From contig JACRPY010000002.1 in NCBI GenBank assembly GCA_016222945.1, forward strand, positions 736,001-800,000: a stretch of DNA of 64,000 nucleotides. The letters run 5' to 3'. Every line of letters starts with the position of its first letter. Position 1 is the stretch's first letter. Source of the stretch: Methanobacterium sp. Lineage in GTDB: Archaea > Methanobacteriota > Methanobacteria > Methanobacteriales > Methanobacteriaceae. The position numbers were made by a program, and so were the translations under genes. This document shows positions 37,895 to 47,064 of this stretch, piece after piece. The notes beneath the pieces are model-generated. The model was not told where the DNA came from and made no database searches. It worked only from the letters and a program-made list of their open reading frames with translations.

Positions 37895-39316
37895 ATGGAG
37901 TCAAATGAGCTTGATGAAGAGGATGTCAAAAAAGATTTTAAAGTTCACCAATTGGATCGACATGCCAAATCAAGTAAACAGGTAATTGGTATAAACTATT
38001 ATGAGAAAGCAGGTGAAATATATACCAAGGATATTAAGAGACTTTACTCTGTAACTCTAGGCCAGGTCTTAAAACCTGCCGATGAACGCCCTTCCTCCGG
38101 GTCTACGATAATACTCCCCGATCAGGAAATTACTTCATTGTTACAGGTTTTAATCGCCAATCAGCTGATTTATTTCGAACACTCTAAAGTGTCAATTGAT
38201 TTTTATGTTTCAGAGTCTAAAGCAATTGTAGATCGAGAACAAGAAATTGAAAAAGATCGTGCCATAAATTTGCGACTTTACCCTACACCGATTAGCAGTG
38301 AATTAATGTACGACAGTGTTATCTATAATCAAGAAACATCTGTTGAATTATTTTTCCGTATAAATATCATAGATCAACAATTAAACCAAATTGACCTTAA
38401 TGAATATAGTGAAGGAGTATTGAATACATTTAATCCATTGGTATTGTTCTTAGTATTCTATCCTTCCTTAAAAAATAAACTGGAAATGCTTAAACCAGAA
38501 AAAAGGGAGCATTTTGATTCAGTTTTAAAATTTGTGGCCTCCAGAAGTAGGGATGCACAGGAAAAATTCGCCAAAGATAAGGACACCCTGATTGAATACG
38601 TAACTATGGGATTCTTACATGAAATTGTACATGCATTAATCACCCATCTTCCTGATAAGGATATATCAGGTGTTAGCGAAGAAGAAAATGCAAGAAGGGC
38701 ACAATTTTCTTTTTCCAAATATAGAGAAAAATTGATCCATGATGAAGATCTGGTTAAAAGTACTGTCTATTATAAAAATGCGATCAAAGCGTTGAGTAAA
38801 GCTCGTTTAAAAAATCCTGATTATGATGTTGATATTTCGCTCACTGTTGAAATGTTCTGTGATCGCTTCAGTATGTTTCTTTATGAAAATTATTTAAAGA
38901 TTCTCGCATGTCAAACCGCATTTCAAGAAACTTATCCTGATAATCTAGTTCATACAAAAGTTATATTCGCTTTAAAAAAAGCCATGATTAATGATTCATT
39001 AGAAAATAATGCTTATCCAGAAATTTATCCAGAATTAAACCAATTTAGACTCTCTTCAGAACAGTTTGAAACCATTACAACAGAATTTAAAAAAGCAGAA
39101 CACGCACATGTTTATATAAACAAATTTGGCGATCCTGAATTAAAGGAATGGGAGTATGAATTTTTTGAGAAATTTTTAGGATTGCTGCAAAAGTTGGATG
39201 AGGAAAAGAAAACATGCCAATACTCAGAAGACCATTGGAAGTCAAGCCATGCGATCGATTCCGGCGAAATTACTAAAGGTGAAGTAATTCTTGAAGGAAG
39301 ATTTTCGGACTATTGA
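37895..39316 (+). CDS. Putative zinc metallopeptidase-like protein A (HEXXH + ExxxD)
   Basis: 473 residues, soluble and acidic-basic mixed, no signal peptide. HEIVH at 242-246 is a zinc-binding HEXXH motif in FLHEIVHALITH. About 73 residues later EMFCD (319-323) forms ExxxD, the spacing and pattern of gluzincin-like peptidases (compare E-x-x-A-D in M48). The C-terminal part has AEHAHVYINKFGDPEL. A paralogue follows 97 bp downstream with the same motifs and the same C-terminal block. I do not recognise the family. The start follows a GGGGGA site. Catalysis and substrate are unproven. Confidence 0.7.
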   Translation: MESNELDEEDVKKDFKVHQLDRHAKSSKQVIGINYYEKAGEIYTKDIKRLYSVTLGQVLKPADERPSSGSTIILPDQEITSLLQVLIANQLIYFEHSKVSIDFYVSESKAIVDREQEIEKDRAINLRLYPTPISSELMYDSVIYNQETSVELFFRINIIDQQLNQIDLNEYSEGVLNTFNPLVLFLVFYPSLKNKLEMLKPEKREHFDSVLKFVASRSRDAQEKFAKDKDTLIEYVTMGFLHEIVHALITHLPDKDISGVSEEENARRAQFSFSKYREKLIHDEDLVKSTVYYKNAIKALSKARLKNPDYDVDISLTVEMFCDRFSMFLYENYLKILACQTAFQETYPDNLVHTKVIFALKKAMINDSLENNAYPEIYPELNQFRLSSEQFETITTEFKKAEHAHVYINKFGDPELKEWEYEFFEKFLGLLQKLDEEKKTCQYSEDHWKSSHAIDSGEITKGEVILEGRFSDY

Positions 39317-39413
39317 TCGTCTTTATGTATAAAAATCATTAGAATCTCTCTGAGATAAATTATTTGACCAATAAATAGTAAAATCACAATGAAATGTAAA
39401 TGGGGCGAGGTTT

Positions 39414-40787
39414 GTGGAATTAAACAAAAATAGTGAGATAGAATCTAATTTAAAAGTTCCAATCTTTCAAAGAAATAAAAAAAGATTTTTCATGGATTAT
39501 TTAAATTGGAAAAAAGATATTTATAATAGTGAATCAATGGAAGAATACGGATTAGAAATTTCAGAAAACCAAAAAAGACCCATACCGGGGACTTATGCCA
39601 TTGTAACCAACGAATGGATTGATTTAATAGTTGATATTGAAAAAGTTCTCGGACTTCCTCAATTTACAGCAAAATATTTGAATGTAGGTATTTATGAACA
39701 TGAAATTGCGCCAAAAATTGAAAAAATGTACAATGAGGAGGGTATTGGTCAAATAGAACTTTTATTCTATCCGATACCGATTAACTGTGAAGTATATTTT
39801 AATGATAAACTGGACCCTGTCCAGTTAATATACATCTTAAATCTCCTTGATCCTAAGATTTCAGAAAAAGAAAAAGAAAAATATGCCCGAGGCATCTGCA
39901 ATTGGATGAATCCTTTAATCCTTTTTCGTGCGAGCCAGGGTAAACTAACAGAGAGATTAGATTTATTACCCTCCAATGCGAAGGACTATTTTAGTGCCAT
40001 ACTACTTGCAGGTGCTAATAAAGCAAAGAAAGAAAAAATACCTAATGACTGGGATGCGATGCTGGAATTTATTCGTGTAGTTGGTGTACTTCATGAACAT
40101 GGACATGCTCTTTTAACACATATCCCCAACACCTCCCCGCCAACACAAGATAATAATGATAATACAAAACAGTTTGATTATCAAACTTATTTAAAAATAG
40201 TAAATAATTTACTAAATACAAATTCTGATTTTAGGACGAGTAAATTTATATTTAAGAATTTAGCTACAGCAATATCAGGCGCTCGTGAAGATGAAAAGCT
40301 GATCTATGGAGATATAGTAGCAGGATTGATGATGGAAACTGCTTGTGATCGTTTTGGAATGTATAGGTGGGAAACCTATTTCAAAATTCAGGCATGTAAA
40401 CCCTATTTCTCCGAATATTTTGATGATAAACCCATTTCAACTGATTTTTTATTTAAACTGGAAAATGCCCGAATAAAAACCGAAGAAAATCCAGATTTGT
40501 TTATTAACTTATGTAAAAAGTTTGGTAATGAAAACATTACTAATGAAGATATCCAGAAATTAACTGAAGAGCTTGAAAACGCGGAAAGATCACATGCATA
40601 TATTAATGTATTTAGAGATCCGGAATTATTTATAGAAGAAAGAGAATATTTCCGAAAACTCCTCATTTTTTTACAAGAGCTTGATCGAGAAGGAAAGATT
40701 GGGAAATTTAACCACAAACATTACAAGGAGAGCCAAATTATAATTAACACACGCAGCAATATTAAAACTTCTAATGCTCCGCAATAA
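39414..40787 (+). CDS. Putative zinc metallopeptidase-like protein B (paralogue of A)
   Basis: 457 residues from GTG 39414 with GAGG just upstream. HEHGH at 227-231 lies in VVGVLHEHGHALLTH, and ETACD at 308-312 gives the ExxxD element, here followed by RFGMYRWETYFK as in protein A (RFSMFLYENYLK). The shared ending ERSHAYINVFRDPEL confirms common descent by tandem duplication. The N-terminal ~130 residues are much more diverged and could set specificity. There is no signal sequence, so both proteins should be cytoplasmic. Together they look like a two-gene unit. Confidence 0.7.
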   Translation: MELNKNSEIESNLKVPIFQRNKKRFFMDYLNWKKDIYNSESMEEYGLEISENQKRPIPGTYAIVTNEWIDLIVDIEKVLGLPQFTAKYLNVGIYEHEIAPKIEKMYNEEGIGQIELLFYPIPINCEVYFNDKLDPVQLIYILNLLDPKISEKEKEKYARGICNWMNPLILFRASQGKLTERLDLLPSNAKDYFSAILLAGANKAKKEKIPNDWDAMLEFIRVVGVLHEHGHALLTHIPNTSPPTQDNNDNTKQFDYQTYLKIVNNLLNTNSDFRTSKFIFKNLATAISGAREDEKLIYGDIVAGLMMETACDRFGMYRWETYFKIQACKPYFSEYFDDKPISTDFLFKLENARIKTEENPDLFINLCKKFGNENITNEDIQKLTEELENAERSHAYINVFRDPELFIEEREYFRKLLIFLQELDREGKIGKFNHKHYKESQIIINTRSNIKTSNAPQ

Positions 40788-40884
40788 ATTAAAACAACAT
40801 AAATAAAGCACAAAACATTCTTTAAAGTGGCTTTTTTATGGAAATCAATGATTTACAGAAAACATAGACACATTCTAATTAAAA

Positions 40885-41376
40885 CTAGTTTTCATTTAAA
40901 TACATGGTCATAATTAACTTCTTTCCAGTTCCTGTTTTAAAAATACGGTTTTCAATGTTTTTTATTGCATTTTTGCCCATATTTTCTTCAAATATGTTAA
41001 CTAGAAAGTCAGCTTCTACAACTACCTGAAAATCAATACCTTTCATTTTTGTATAGGAATGATGGTTCCCGATTATTGTGCAAACTCGATTTATAATTTC
41101 TTCTGATATTTTTAAATCCGAAAGCATTTCACGTGCTATGGGCGGACCTTCAATTTCTTGATATTTTCCTATAGAAGAATCATATTTCTTTTCTGCTTCT
41201 TTAATACCAATATCATGAAGAATGGCTGCATAAATAATGATTTCTTTGGTTTTTTCCTCAAGAGACAGATCATAACTAATGATTTGTGCAAAATTAAACA
41301 CTTTTAGCGCGTGATTGATTCTTTTTACATCATTTTGGAAGTATTCAATCATTTTTTGTATTATGTAATTTTTCAT
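40885..41376 (-). CDS. HD-domain phosphohydrolase-like protein
   Basis: 163 residues. The HD pattern is RINHALKVF (first His), AAILHDIGI (HD pair) and IIGNHHSYTK (later His), a compact metal-dependent phosphohydrolase fold. The C-terminal part is short. It may act on nucleotides or phosphoesters; no specificity can be read. It stands between the metalloprotein pair and the MacB-like operon, on the opposite strand from the former. Confidence 0.8.
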   Translation of the reverse strand: MKNYIIQKMIEYFQNDVKRINHALKVFNFAQIISYDLSLEEKTKEIIIYAAILHDIGIKEAEKKYDSSIGKYQEIEGPPIAREMLSDLKISEEIINRVCTIIGNHHSYTKMKGIDFQVVVEADFLVNIFEENMGKNAIKNIENRIFKTGTGKKLIMTMYLNEN

Positions 41377-41418
41377 AATTTTCTTCCATTGTTTGAAAAA
41401 TAAAAAAAGGATGATGGA

Positions 41419-42073
41419 TTAAATTATATTTCCATCCAACATTTTAATTATTTCTTTTGCAAATTCTGCAGATAAGGGATTGTGTGTTACAGCTACAATG
41501 GTTAAACCATCCTTTTCATTTAACTCCTTAAGCAATTTCATTATTAATTTAGTGTTTTCAGTGTCAAGCTCCCCTGTTGGTTCATCTGCAAGTAGAATAG
41601 ATGGATCATTTGCAAGTGCACGTGCTATGGCCACTCTTTGCTGTTCTCCACCTGAAAGCTGATTTTGGAATCTATAATATTTATCAGACAAACCTACTTT
41701 ATCTAAAAGCTTTTTAGCTTTCTCTTCATCGGCTGATATCATAGGTAACATCACATTTTCAAGTGCAGTAAGTTGTGGAAGTAAATTAAACCTTTGGAAT
41801 ATGAATCCAATGCTTTTTCTTCTAAGTAAGGCCTGTTCTTTCTGTGATAGTTTTTTGGTTTCTTTTCCATCCATCAGTACAGTTCCATTTGTGGGCATGT
41901 CAAGAATTCCTGCCAAATGGAGTAACGTGGATTTTTCCTGACCCTGAAGGCCCCATTATGGCCATAAAATCGCCATTTTCAATAGTTAGGTTTACTCCAC
42001 GAACTGCTTTTACTTCAGATGACCCCATCTTATAAGTTTTCCAAACATCTTTAAATTCAACAATATTATTCAT
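41419..42073 (-). pseudogene. MacB/LolD-type ABC ATPase, frameshifted in Walker A
   Basis: Starting at ATG 42073 the frame runs VEFKDVWKTYKMGSS...GPSGSGK and then shifts; the rest, from 41916 down, is intact: RKSIGFIFQRFNLLPQ (Q-loop), LSGGEQQRVAIARAL (signature), ILLADEPTGELD (Walker B) and VTHN (switch His). The shift is at the A5 run (T5 on +, 41932-41936); one A fewer restores GPSGSGKSTLLHLAGI. So the gene is either inactivated by one base or contains an error. All other motifs are perfect, which argues for a recent lesion or an error. The start overlaps the permease stop by 8 nt. Confidence 0.85.
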
Positions 42074-43154
42074 ATCTAAGCGCCTCCACAACATTTAGTC
42101 TTGAAGCTCTCCATGCAGGATATAAACCTGCTAAAACACTTAAAAATGTTGATCCACCAATTACACCGAGAATTAACCATAATGGAAGCATTGACATTAA
42201 TTGAATGTCTTCCATTCCCAATTGACTTGCAAATAAGATGATTCCTATTTGCATGAGGATTGCTGCAACAATCACGCCTAATATGGAAGCTATGAAACCT
42301 AAAATAGCTGCTTCTGCAAGTATACTTCCCAATACTTCTCTGTTTGTAAATCCTATTGCTTTTAAAACCCCAATTTCTCTTGTTCTCTCTGAAACATTAA
42401 CTAACATTATATTTATAATACTTATAACTCCTACAAGCAGCGCAATACTTGCAATTAGACCTACAAATAGCATCAATCCATTCATCATTGTGTCAATTTG
42501 GCTTGAAAAATCAGATTTTGTCATGGCACTAACACCACTAATTTGAGCTTCAATCTCTTTTTTAGTGTCATTAGGATTTACTTTAGAATTTGCGCTAACC
42601 ATTGATACTTTGTATTCATTTAGAGGTAAAGCTTTATCAACGTTTAAATAGACTATTCCCATTCCCATAGCTTTTTCTTTTGTAATTCCAGTTATCACGA
42701 AATCTTTGTCTTTGATGGTTATATTGTCTCCAATTTTATAACCAAACCTGTCTACAAGTGCATCATTAATTACAACTCCGGGAGTTCCATTCATCTTCAC
42801 CTGACTCCAGTCGCTTATTCCCACTACATATATTGGCGTATTTTTAATACTGCTACTAAATTGTGTCTCCTCTTTAATATTGTAGAGTTGTGGCATACTC
42901 TTTATTTTGTTTACAGTTGTGTTTTTTAAGTAGTAATCACCTGAAGATCCCATATACGATGCTGCAGAGCTGTTCATTATGGTAATATCTCCCATCATGG
43001 ATTCTGTTTGCGTTGTTGCGTATGTTTTTATTCCTGAGCCGAGACCCATTAAAACTACAAGTGCAGTTACTCCGATTATTATTCCGAGCATGGTTAGGGC
43101 ACTTCTAAGTTTTCTTCTTTTAAAATTTTTAAATGATAATTTGTAAATACTCAT
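42066..43154 (-). CDS. MacB/FtsX-family ABC transporter permease
   Basis: 362 residues. An N-terminal helix (GIIIGVTALVVLMGLGSGIK) is followed by a ~200-residue extracytoplasmic domain (MacB periplasmic core-like). The FtsX domain then has LIASIALLVGVISIINIMLV, the coupling sequence SERTREIGVLKAIGFTNRE, and two more helices ending PAWRASRLNVVEALRYE. It should form a dimer with the adjacent ATPase, so an intact partner is needed for function. The substrate is unknown; family members move lipoproteins, peptides or drugs. Confidence 0.9.
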   Translation of the reverse strand: MSIYKLSFKNFKRRKLRSALTMLGIIIGVTALVVLMGLGSGIKTYATTQTESMMGDITIMNSSAASYMGSSGDYYLKNTTVNKIKSMPQLYNIKEETQFSSSIKNTPIYVVGISDWSQVKMNGTPGVVINDALVDRFGYKIGDNITIKDKDFVITGITKEKAMGMGIVYLNVDKALPLNEYKVSMVSANSKVNPNDTKKEIEAQISGVSAMTKSDFSSQIDTMMNGLMLFVGLIASIALLVGVISIINIMLVNVSERTREIGVLKAIGFTNREVLGSILAEAAILGFIASILGVIVAAILMQIGIILFASQLGMEDIQLMSMLPLWLILGVIGGSTFLSVLAGLYPAWRASRLNVVEALRYE

Positions 43155-43245
43155 TATATTCCTCCAAACTGATAGTAAATCAAGTTGTGTCTTTTTATTA
43201 TATAAATATTCTTTTTTATTTAATAATTTATTACATGATTAATTA

Positions 43246-43452
43246 TTATAATTCTATATCATCTAATTCAAACACTTCTTCAATATACCTCCTTTTTAAA
43301 GCTTTAGATATTTTATAGGCAAGAATAAGAGAAGGATTGTATCGTCCCTGTTCTAAAGCTATAATTGTCTGTCTTGTAACATCTACAGCTTCTGCTAACT
43401 CTTCTTGGGTTATTTTAAGCTCTTTTCGATATTCCTTAATATTTGTTTTCAT
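43246..43452 (-). CDS. XRE-family transcriptional regulator, small
   Basis: 68 residues, nearly all helix-turn-helix: KITQEELAEAVDVTRQTIIA with the recognition helix, then QGRYNPSLILAYKISKALK. Such short regulators form a common pair with a small membrane protein gene, as here (43487-43918, 34 bp upstream). Operators at 43930-44011 are likely its own binding sites, so autoregulation is expected. Confidence 0.88.
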   Translation of the reverse strand: MKTNIKEYRKELKITQEELAEAVDVTRQTIIALEQGRYNPSLILAYKISKALKRRYIEEVFELDDIEL

Positions 43453-43486
43453 GGTTCCATCTTAGTTTACCCAATTTTAATTTATT

Positions 43487-43918
43487 CTAATCCTCTTTAT
43501 CCATTTTATAATTGGTTATGGCTTTTATTATTACTCCTACAACTAAAGCAGTTACGATAAATGGATCTACATATATTCGCTCTTGTAGAGAATTATATAT
43601 AAGCTCGAAAGTTAGCCCAACTACTAAAACAATTATCATGCCCCATGCAGCATTTCTTTCAGCTATTGCTTCGTGCATATATTCTCTTTCATCTTTTTTA
43701 AGTTTCCACATGACATCTATTAGGTCTACAAAATAAAATATGGCCCAAATGCCTGTTAAAACATATCGAATCTCTGTGGATAAGTTGGGAGTGATTATTA
43801 TCAAGATCATTATTAGGATCATCACTCCAATGTAGACATAACCTTGCCATGTTTTTATGTTTACTCCCCATCCTGTGTATTTTCTTCTTGTAAACCATTC
43901 TGGTTTTGCTATAATCAT
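43487..43918 (-). CDS. Small membrane protein in operon with XRE regulator
   Basis: 143 residues with about four transmembrane helices: a pair in the first third (YVYIGVMILIMILIII and RYVLTGIWAIFYFVDL) and a pair after a charged loop KLKKDEREYMHEAIAERNAA. The arrangement resembles the DUF2178-type proteins commonly paired with small XRE regulators; I am not sure of the family. The ATG follows GAGGTGATTTT. Transcription starts downstream of the operator array. Confidence 0.75.
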   Translation of the reverse strand: MIIAKPEWFTRRKYTGWGVNIKTWQGYVYIGVMILIMILIIITPNLSTEIRYVLTGIWAIFYFVDLIDVMWKLKKDEREYMHEAIAERNAAWGMIIVLVVGLTFELIYNSLQERIYVDPFIVTALVVGVIIKAITNYKMDKED

Positions 43919-43929
43919 AAAATCACCTC

Positions 43930-44011
43930 ATGTAAAAAATATTTTACATCTAATGTAAAGAATAGATTACATTTTATATAAATGTTTTGATTTTGTAAAA
44001 AATAGATTACA
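43930..44011 (-). promoter_or_regulatory. Triple palindromic operator around the promoter of the XRE operon
   Basis: Three related sites have TGTAA/TTACA arms. Site 1 (43930-43949) is ATGTAAAA-AATA-TTTTACAT. Site 2 (43952-43973) is AATGTAA-8 nt-TTACATT. Site 3 (43994-44011) is TGTAA-8 nt-TTACA. Sites 2 and 3 share a 15-bp direct repeat (43961-43975 and 44001-44015). The minus-strand TATA box, revcomp of about 43973-43983, sits between sites 2 and 3. The likely ligand is the XRE protein at 43246. Confidence 0.7.
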
Positions 44012-44119
44012 TTTTTTGGGAAATTAGATTAACCATAGCATATAATAGAATGGCAAAGATTTACTAAAATAAAAAAACAGAACTAAAAATTCAATTCAAT
44101 AAAGATAGGAAGCTAAAAA

Positions 44120-45037
44120 ATGAAAATCTGGGGATATTTAAGTGCATTAACAGTTGCAATCCTATTTGGGGTCTGGTTTTCCCTGGATAAAACATTACTT
44201 GGATACTTACATCCAATTGTCCTTGCATCAGCCACTTATTTAATAGCAAGCTGTTTTCTTTTTATAATCAACTTTTCACCCTTAAAAAAGAAGATACTTA
44301 AAATTATAAACAGTAAAAGTAAAGTTGAAGATTTTATAACAAAAAAAGAGTATGGAATATTATTTTTAACAGCAATTTTTGGCTCAGTAATTGCTCCAGC
44401 AATATATTTAAATGGGCTAAACAGGATAACAGCAGTAAACGCCGCTCTTTTGGCGAATGTGGAAATTTTATTTATTATCCTCATTGGAGTATTCTTCTTA
44501 AAGGAACATGTAAAAAGAAAAGATATTGTGGGGTTTGTATTTTTATTAATTGGGGCTATCTTTTTAAGCACTAATAACCTTCAAAACATTCATTTTGATG
44601 CTAGTCTATTTGGAAGCATCCTTGTTATCGTATCCTGTTTTTTCTGGAGTATGGATACGAGTTTAAGCAAATTTTTAAGCCATAAAAGCAATATAATATA
44701 TATTACGGCACTAAAATGTGCAATAGGTGGTTTAATACTACTTTTAATTTCGATAAGTTTGGGATTAAGCTTTTCATTGCCTTTGGATAAGCTACCATTG
44801 TTACTTTTTATTGGGCTTGTTTGCTTGAGCATTTCACTGCCACTAATCTATTTTGCAATAAGGATCATTGGATCAACACGCACAGGATCAATATTTGCCC
44901 TTAGCTCATTATTTGGAGCTATAACTGCATTTTTAGTACTTGGCGAACCATTAACCGTTACGCAATTATCATTCGGAGTTTTAATGATTATTGGGGTTTA
45001 CATTCTCTATATGGGGGATAATGATCAAAATGTTTGA
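44120..45037 (+). CDS. EamA/DMT-superfamily transporter
   Basis: 305 residues with ten hydrophobic helices in two five-helix halves. EamA signatures are visible: ASATYLIASCFLF, AAFTAVN-like NRITAVNAALLANVEILFI, and in the second half GSTRTGSIFALSSLFGAIT and VLGEPLTVTQLSFGVLMIIG. The family exports or imports small metabolites; no substrate can be inferred. It is divergent from the XRE operon and converges with the thymidylate-kinase-like gene, 3 bp away. Confidence 0.88.
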   Translation: MKIWGYLSALTVAILFGVWFSLDKTLLGYLHPIVLASATYLIASCFLFIINFSPLKKKILKIINSKSKVEDFITKKEYGILFLTAIFGSVIAPAIYLNGLNRITAVNAALLANVEILFIILIGVFFLKEHVKRKDIVGFVFLLIGAIFLSTNNLQNIHFDASLFGSILVIVSCFFWSMDTSLSKFLSHKSNIIYITALKCAIGGLILLLISISLGLSFSLPLDKLPLLLFIGLVCLSISLPLIYFAIRIIGSTRTGSIFALSSLFGAITAFLVLGEPLTVTQLSFGVLMIIGVYILYMGDNDQNV

Positions 45038-45039
45038 AT

Positions 45040-45612
45040 TTATTTATTTTGTTTATCTAAATTATCTAAAATAGAGTTTATTTGCATTTGAACATCCTCA
45101 ATACTATGGTTTCCATTGATAATATGCCAGTTATTAATTAATTTCAAAGCTTTTCCACGTACCTTAATTAGATCATCTAAATTTTCAAATATTTCTTCGT
45201 TATCTCTTGTTTTCACACGTTTAAAAGCTTCTTCTGGTTTTACATCTAAAAAAAACATATATTCTGAGGTTGGCACCATTCTTTTAAAAATTATATACAA
45301 TATTTTAGCAAGTGGAAATGGTAAATAAGCCACCCCAACAAGATAACGCACAAAAATAACAGTATCTGCTTTTTTATAGTATAATCTAACGGATCTAATA
45401 ACATCAAAGGCATAATAAATGGAAGATTTAATTTTGTTTATTTTTCCCCTTCCAAGAAGGGCTTTTTTAGCCTTTCTACCATATTTATTATCTTTTTCGG
45501 GATGTATCCGTAAAATGACACTGTCTCCATTTTCTGTGTACTTTTTTTGTATCAGATTGGCCTGGGTATCTTTTCCAGATCCGTCCAGTCCATCAATTAT
45601 TATAAATCTCAT
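45040..45612 (-). CDS. Thymidylate kinase-like P-loop kinase
   Basis: 190 residues. The P-loop is GLDGSGKDTQAN at residues 8-19. VIFVRYLVGVAYLP resembles the DR-Y region without its usual DRY, and MFFLDVKPEEAFKRVKTRDN is the LID-side block with KxxR. It is clearly less orthodox than the tmk at 14520, so it may phosphorylate another nucleoside monophosphate. It follows the TMEM175-like gene by 3 bp, on the same strand. Confidence 0.8.
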   Translation of the reverse strand: MRFIIIDGLDGSGKDTQANLIQKKYTENGDSVILRIHPEKDNKYGRKAKKALLGRGKINKIKSSIYYAFDVIRSVRLYYKKADTVIFVRYLVGVAYLPFPLAKILYIIFKRMVPTSEYMFFLDVKPEEAFKRVKTRDNEEIFENLDDLIKVRGKALKLINNWHIINGNHSIEDVQMQINSILDNLDKQNK

Positions 45613-45615
45613 TGT

Positions 45616-46212
45616 TTAGTCCTTCAACCGGATTATAAGTGGTATGAATAGTATTAAAAAGACATACTGGCTGTGATGGGGACTTATAAAGGATATGCCA
45701 ATAGCTATTGCAGCACTTAATGGAATCAATAAATCTCTCCATTTCCTATATCTTTCTTCTTTTAAATTAACATCTTCACTCATGTCTTTTGCCAGTAGAT
45801 CCCGGTTTACATAAAATAAAAGCCCGATGATAAGGATATTAATGTCAAAAAATACATTAGCTATTTGTAAACTACCGTATTCTGTCATTACCAGTGTTGA
45901 AAAAGGTATAAGCACTATAAAGAAGAATTTAAGCATGGTTGTCCAGAATATTCGGGCGTTAACATATTTTAAGTGGTTGAAATAATCATGAAGATTAAGG
46001 AAAAAAGATGCAATAATGAAGAAACTTATGGTATAACCTAGAAATTGGGGCCATAAACTCATTAAAAAGTCTATTAACACTATATTTGTTTCTTTTAATG
46101 CTGGAACAGTAAAATTTAATACTAATAATGTAATAGCGACTGCAAACACATTATTGGTGAATGAAGTAAGCTGTTCTTTGCTTATACTGTATTCTTCATG
46201 TGTATCGTCCAT
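45616..46212 (-). CDS. TMEM175/DUF1211-like membrane protein
   Basis: 198 residues with six hydrophobic segments. The first helix reads TSFTNNVFAVAITLLVLNFTVP, matching the TMEM175 selectivity-type helix (FSDGVFAIAxTLLVL), but the usual Asp is Asn here. Bacterial and archaeal TMEM175 homologues are potassium-selective channels built from single six-helix units; two repeats in human. A channel function is likely but untested. It is co-oriented with the kinase-like gene. Confidence 0.75.
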   Translation of the reverse strand: MDDTHEEYSISKEQLTSFTNNVFAVAITLLVLNFTVPALKETNIVLIDFLMSLWPQFLGYTISFFIIASFFLNLHDYFNHLKYVNARIFWTTMLKFFFIVLIPFSTLVMTEYGSLQIANVFFDINILIIGLLFYVNRDLLAKDMSEDVNLKEERYRKWRDLLIPLSAAIAIGISFISPHHSQYVFLILFIPLIIRLKD

Positions 46213-46313
46213 AAACTAATCTCCACATCCATGTTTTGCAAATATTTATCTTAATAAATGATTTAACTTGTTCCTTTTATATATTGTAATTTTATTGTCT
46301 TTTTGGTAAAAAT

Positions 46314-46970
46314 TTATAATGTAAGTATAAGATAAGCTCCTACAGCCCCAAAACATGCAGTTAAATTATCAAGTCCTTTTGGAGTAATTCCCTCAAGAAT
46401 TGTTGCAACAAGTGCTACAACAGGTATTATTAACAAATTAGCAGGTAAAACATTGTAATACAGTAAAACTATCCCTAAAGTTATAATCAACACTAAAAAC
46501 ATGGCGAGAGAACCTTCAACACTTTTTGTATCTCCAAAGAAGTTGTATTGGTGTTTCCCGAATCTTTCACCTGCAAGGGATGCTATTCCGTCTCCATAAG
46601 ACATTGCTGCAATTCCAACAGCAATTATCCACGGTTGGTTAAAGAAGAGCAGTGCGAGAACTGTCCATGAAATCGAATAATAAACTAAACCCAAACCATG
46701 GCCAGATTCAGATAACCTGTCTTTTACGGCTTTTATTGGGGAATGGGGACTCATTAAAAATGTTAAAACAATAAAAGGAGCTGCAACAAGGAGTGACATA
46801 ACCCACCATGTGTTAAATAATGGTAAAATAAAGAGAATGTTTCCAACCATGATGTGTAGAAATTTTCTGCTGAATTTAGGGTGTTTTTTTAATATTTTTT
46901 CAGATATTATAAGTAGGATTGCCACATATCCATATACAAATGCCAGTCCAATGAAGTCACCAGTTGTCAT
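46314..46970 (-). CDS. CTP-dependent lipid kinase/cytidylyltransferase-like protein (SEC59/DGK1 family)
   Basis: About 218 residues from ATG 46970; the longer frame upstream has no ribosome-binding site and its extra residues do not look membrane-embedded. About six helices are present. SRKFLHIMVGN and the SYGDGIASLAGERFGKH block fit the dolichol kinase / DGK1 / phytol kinase (VTE5) family that uses CTP. KSVEGSLAMFL and TPKGLDNLTACF support it. The substrate is unknown; a polyprenol is plausible, since dolichyl phosphate serves AglB. A nearly leaderless message is likely. Confidence 0.75.
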   Translation of the reverse strand: MTTGDFIGLAFVYGYVAILLIISEKILKKHPKFSRKFLHIMVGNILFILPLFNTWWVMSLLVAAPFIVLTFLMSPHSPIKAVKDRLSESGHGLGLVYYSISWTVLALLFFNQPWIIAVGIAAMSYGDGIASLAGERFGKHQYNFFGDTKSVEGSLAMFLVLIITLGIVLLYYNVLPANLLIIPVVALVATILEGITPKGLDNLTACFGAVGAYLILTL

Positions 46971-47064
46971 AAATCTATAGTAGTTTTTTTGGATATAAAT
47001 GAATTTTGATAAATTTTTTGTGAATATGTAGAGTTTTAAATAATTTATTAAATAGAAATATTCA

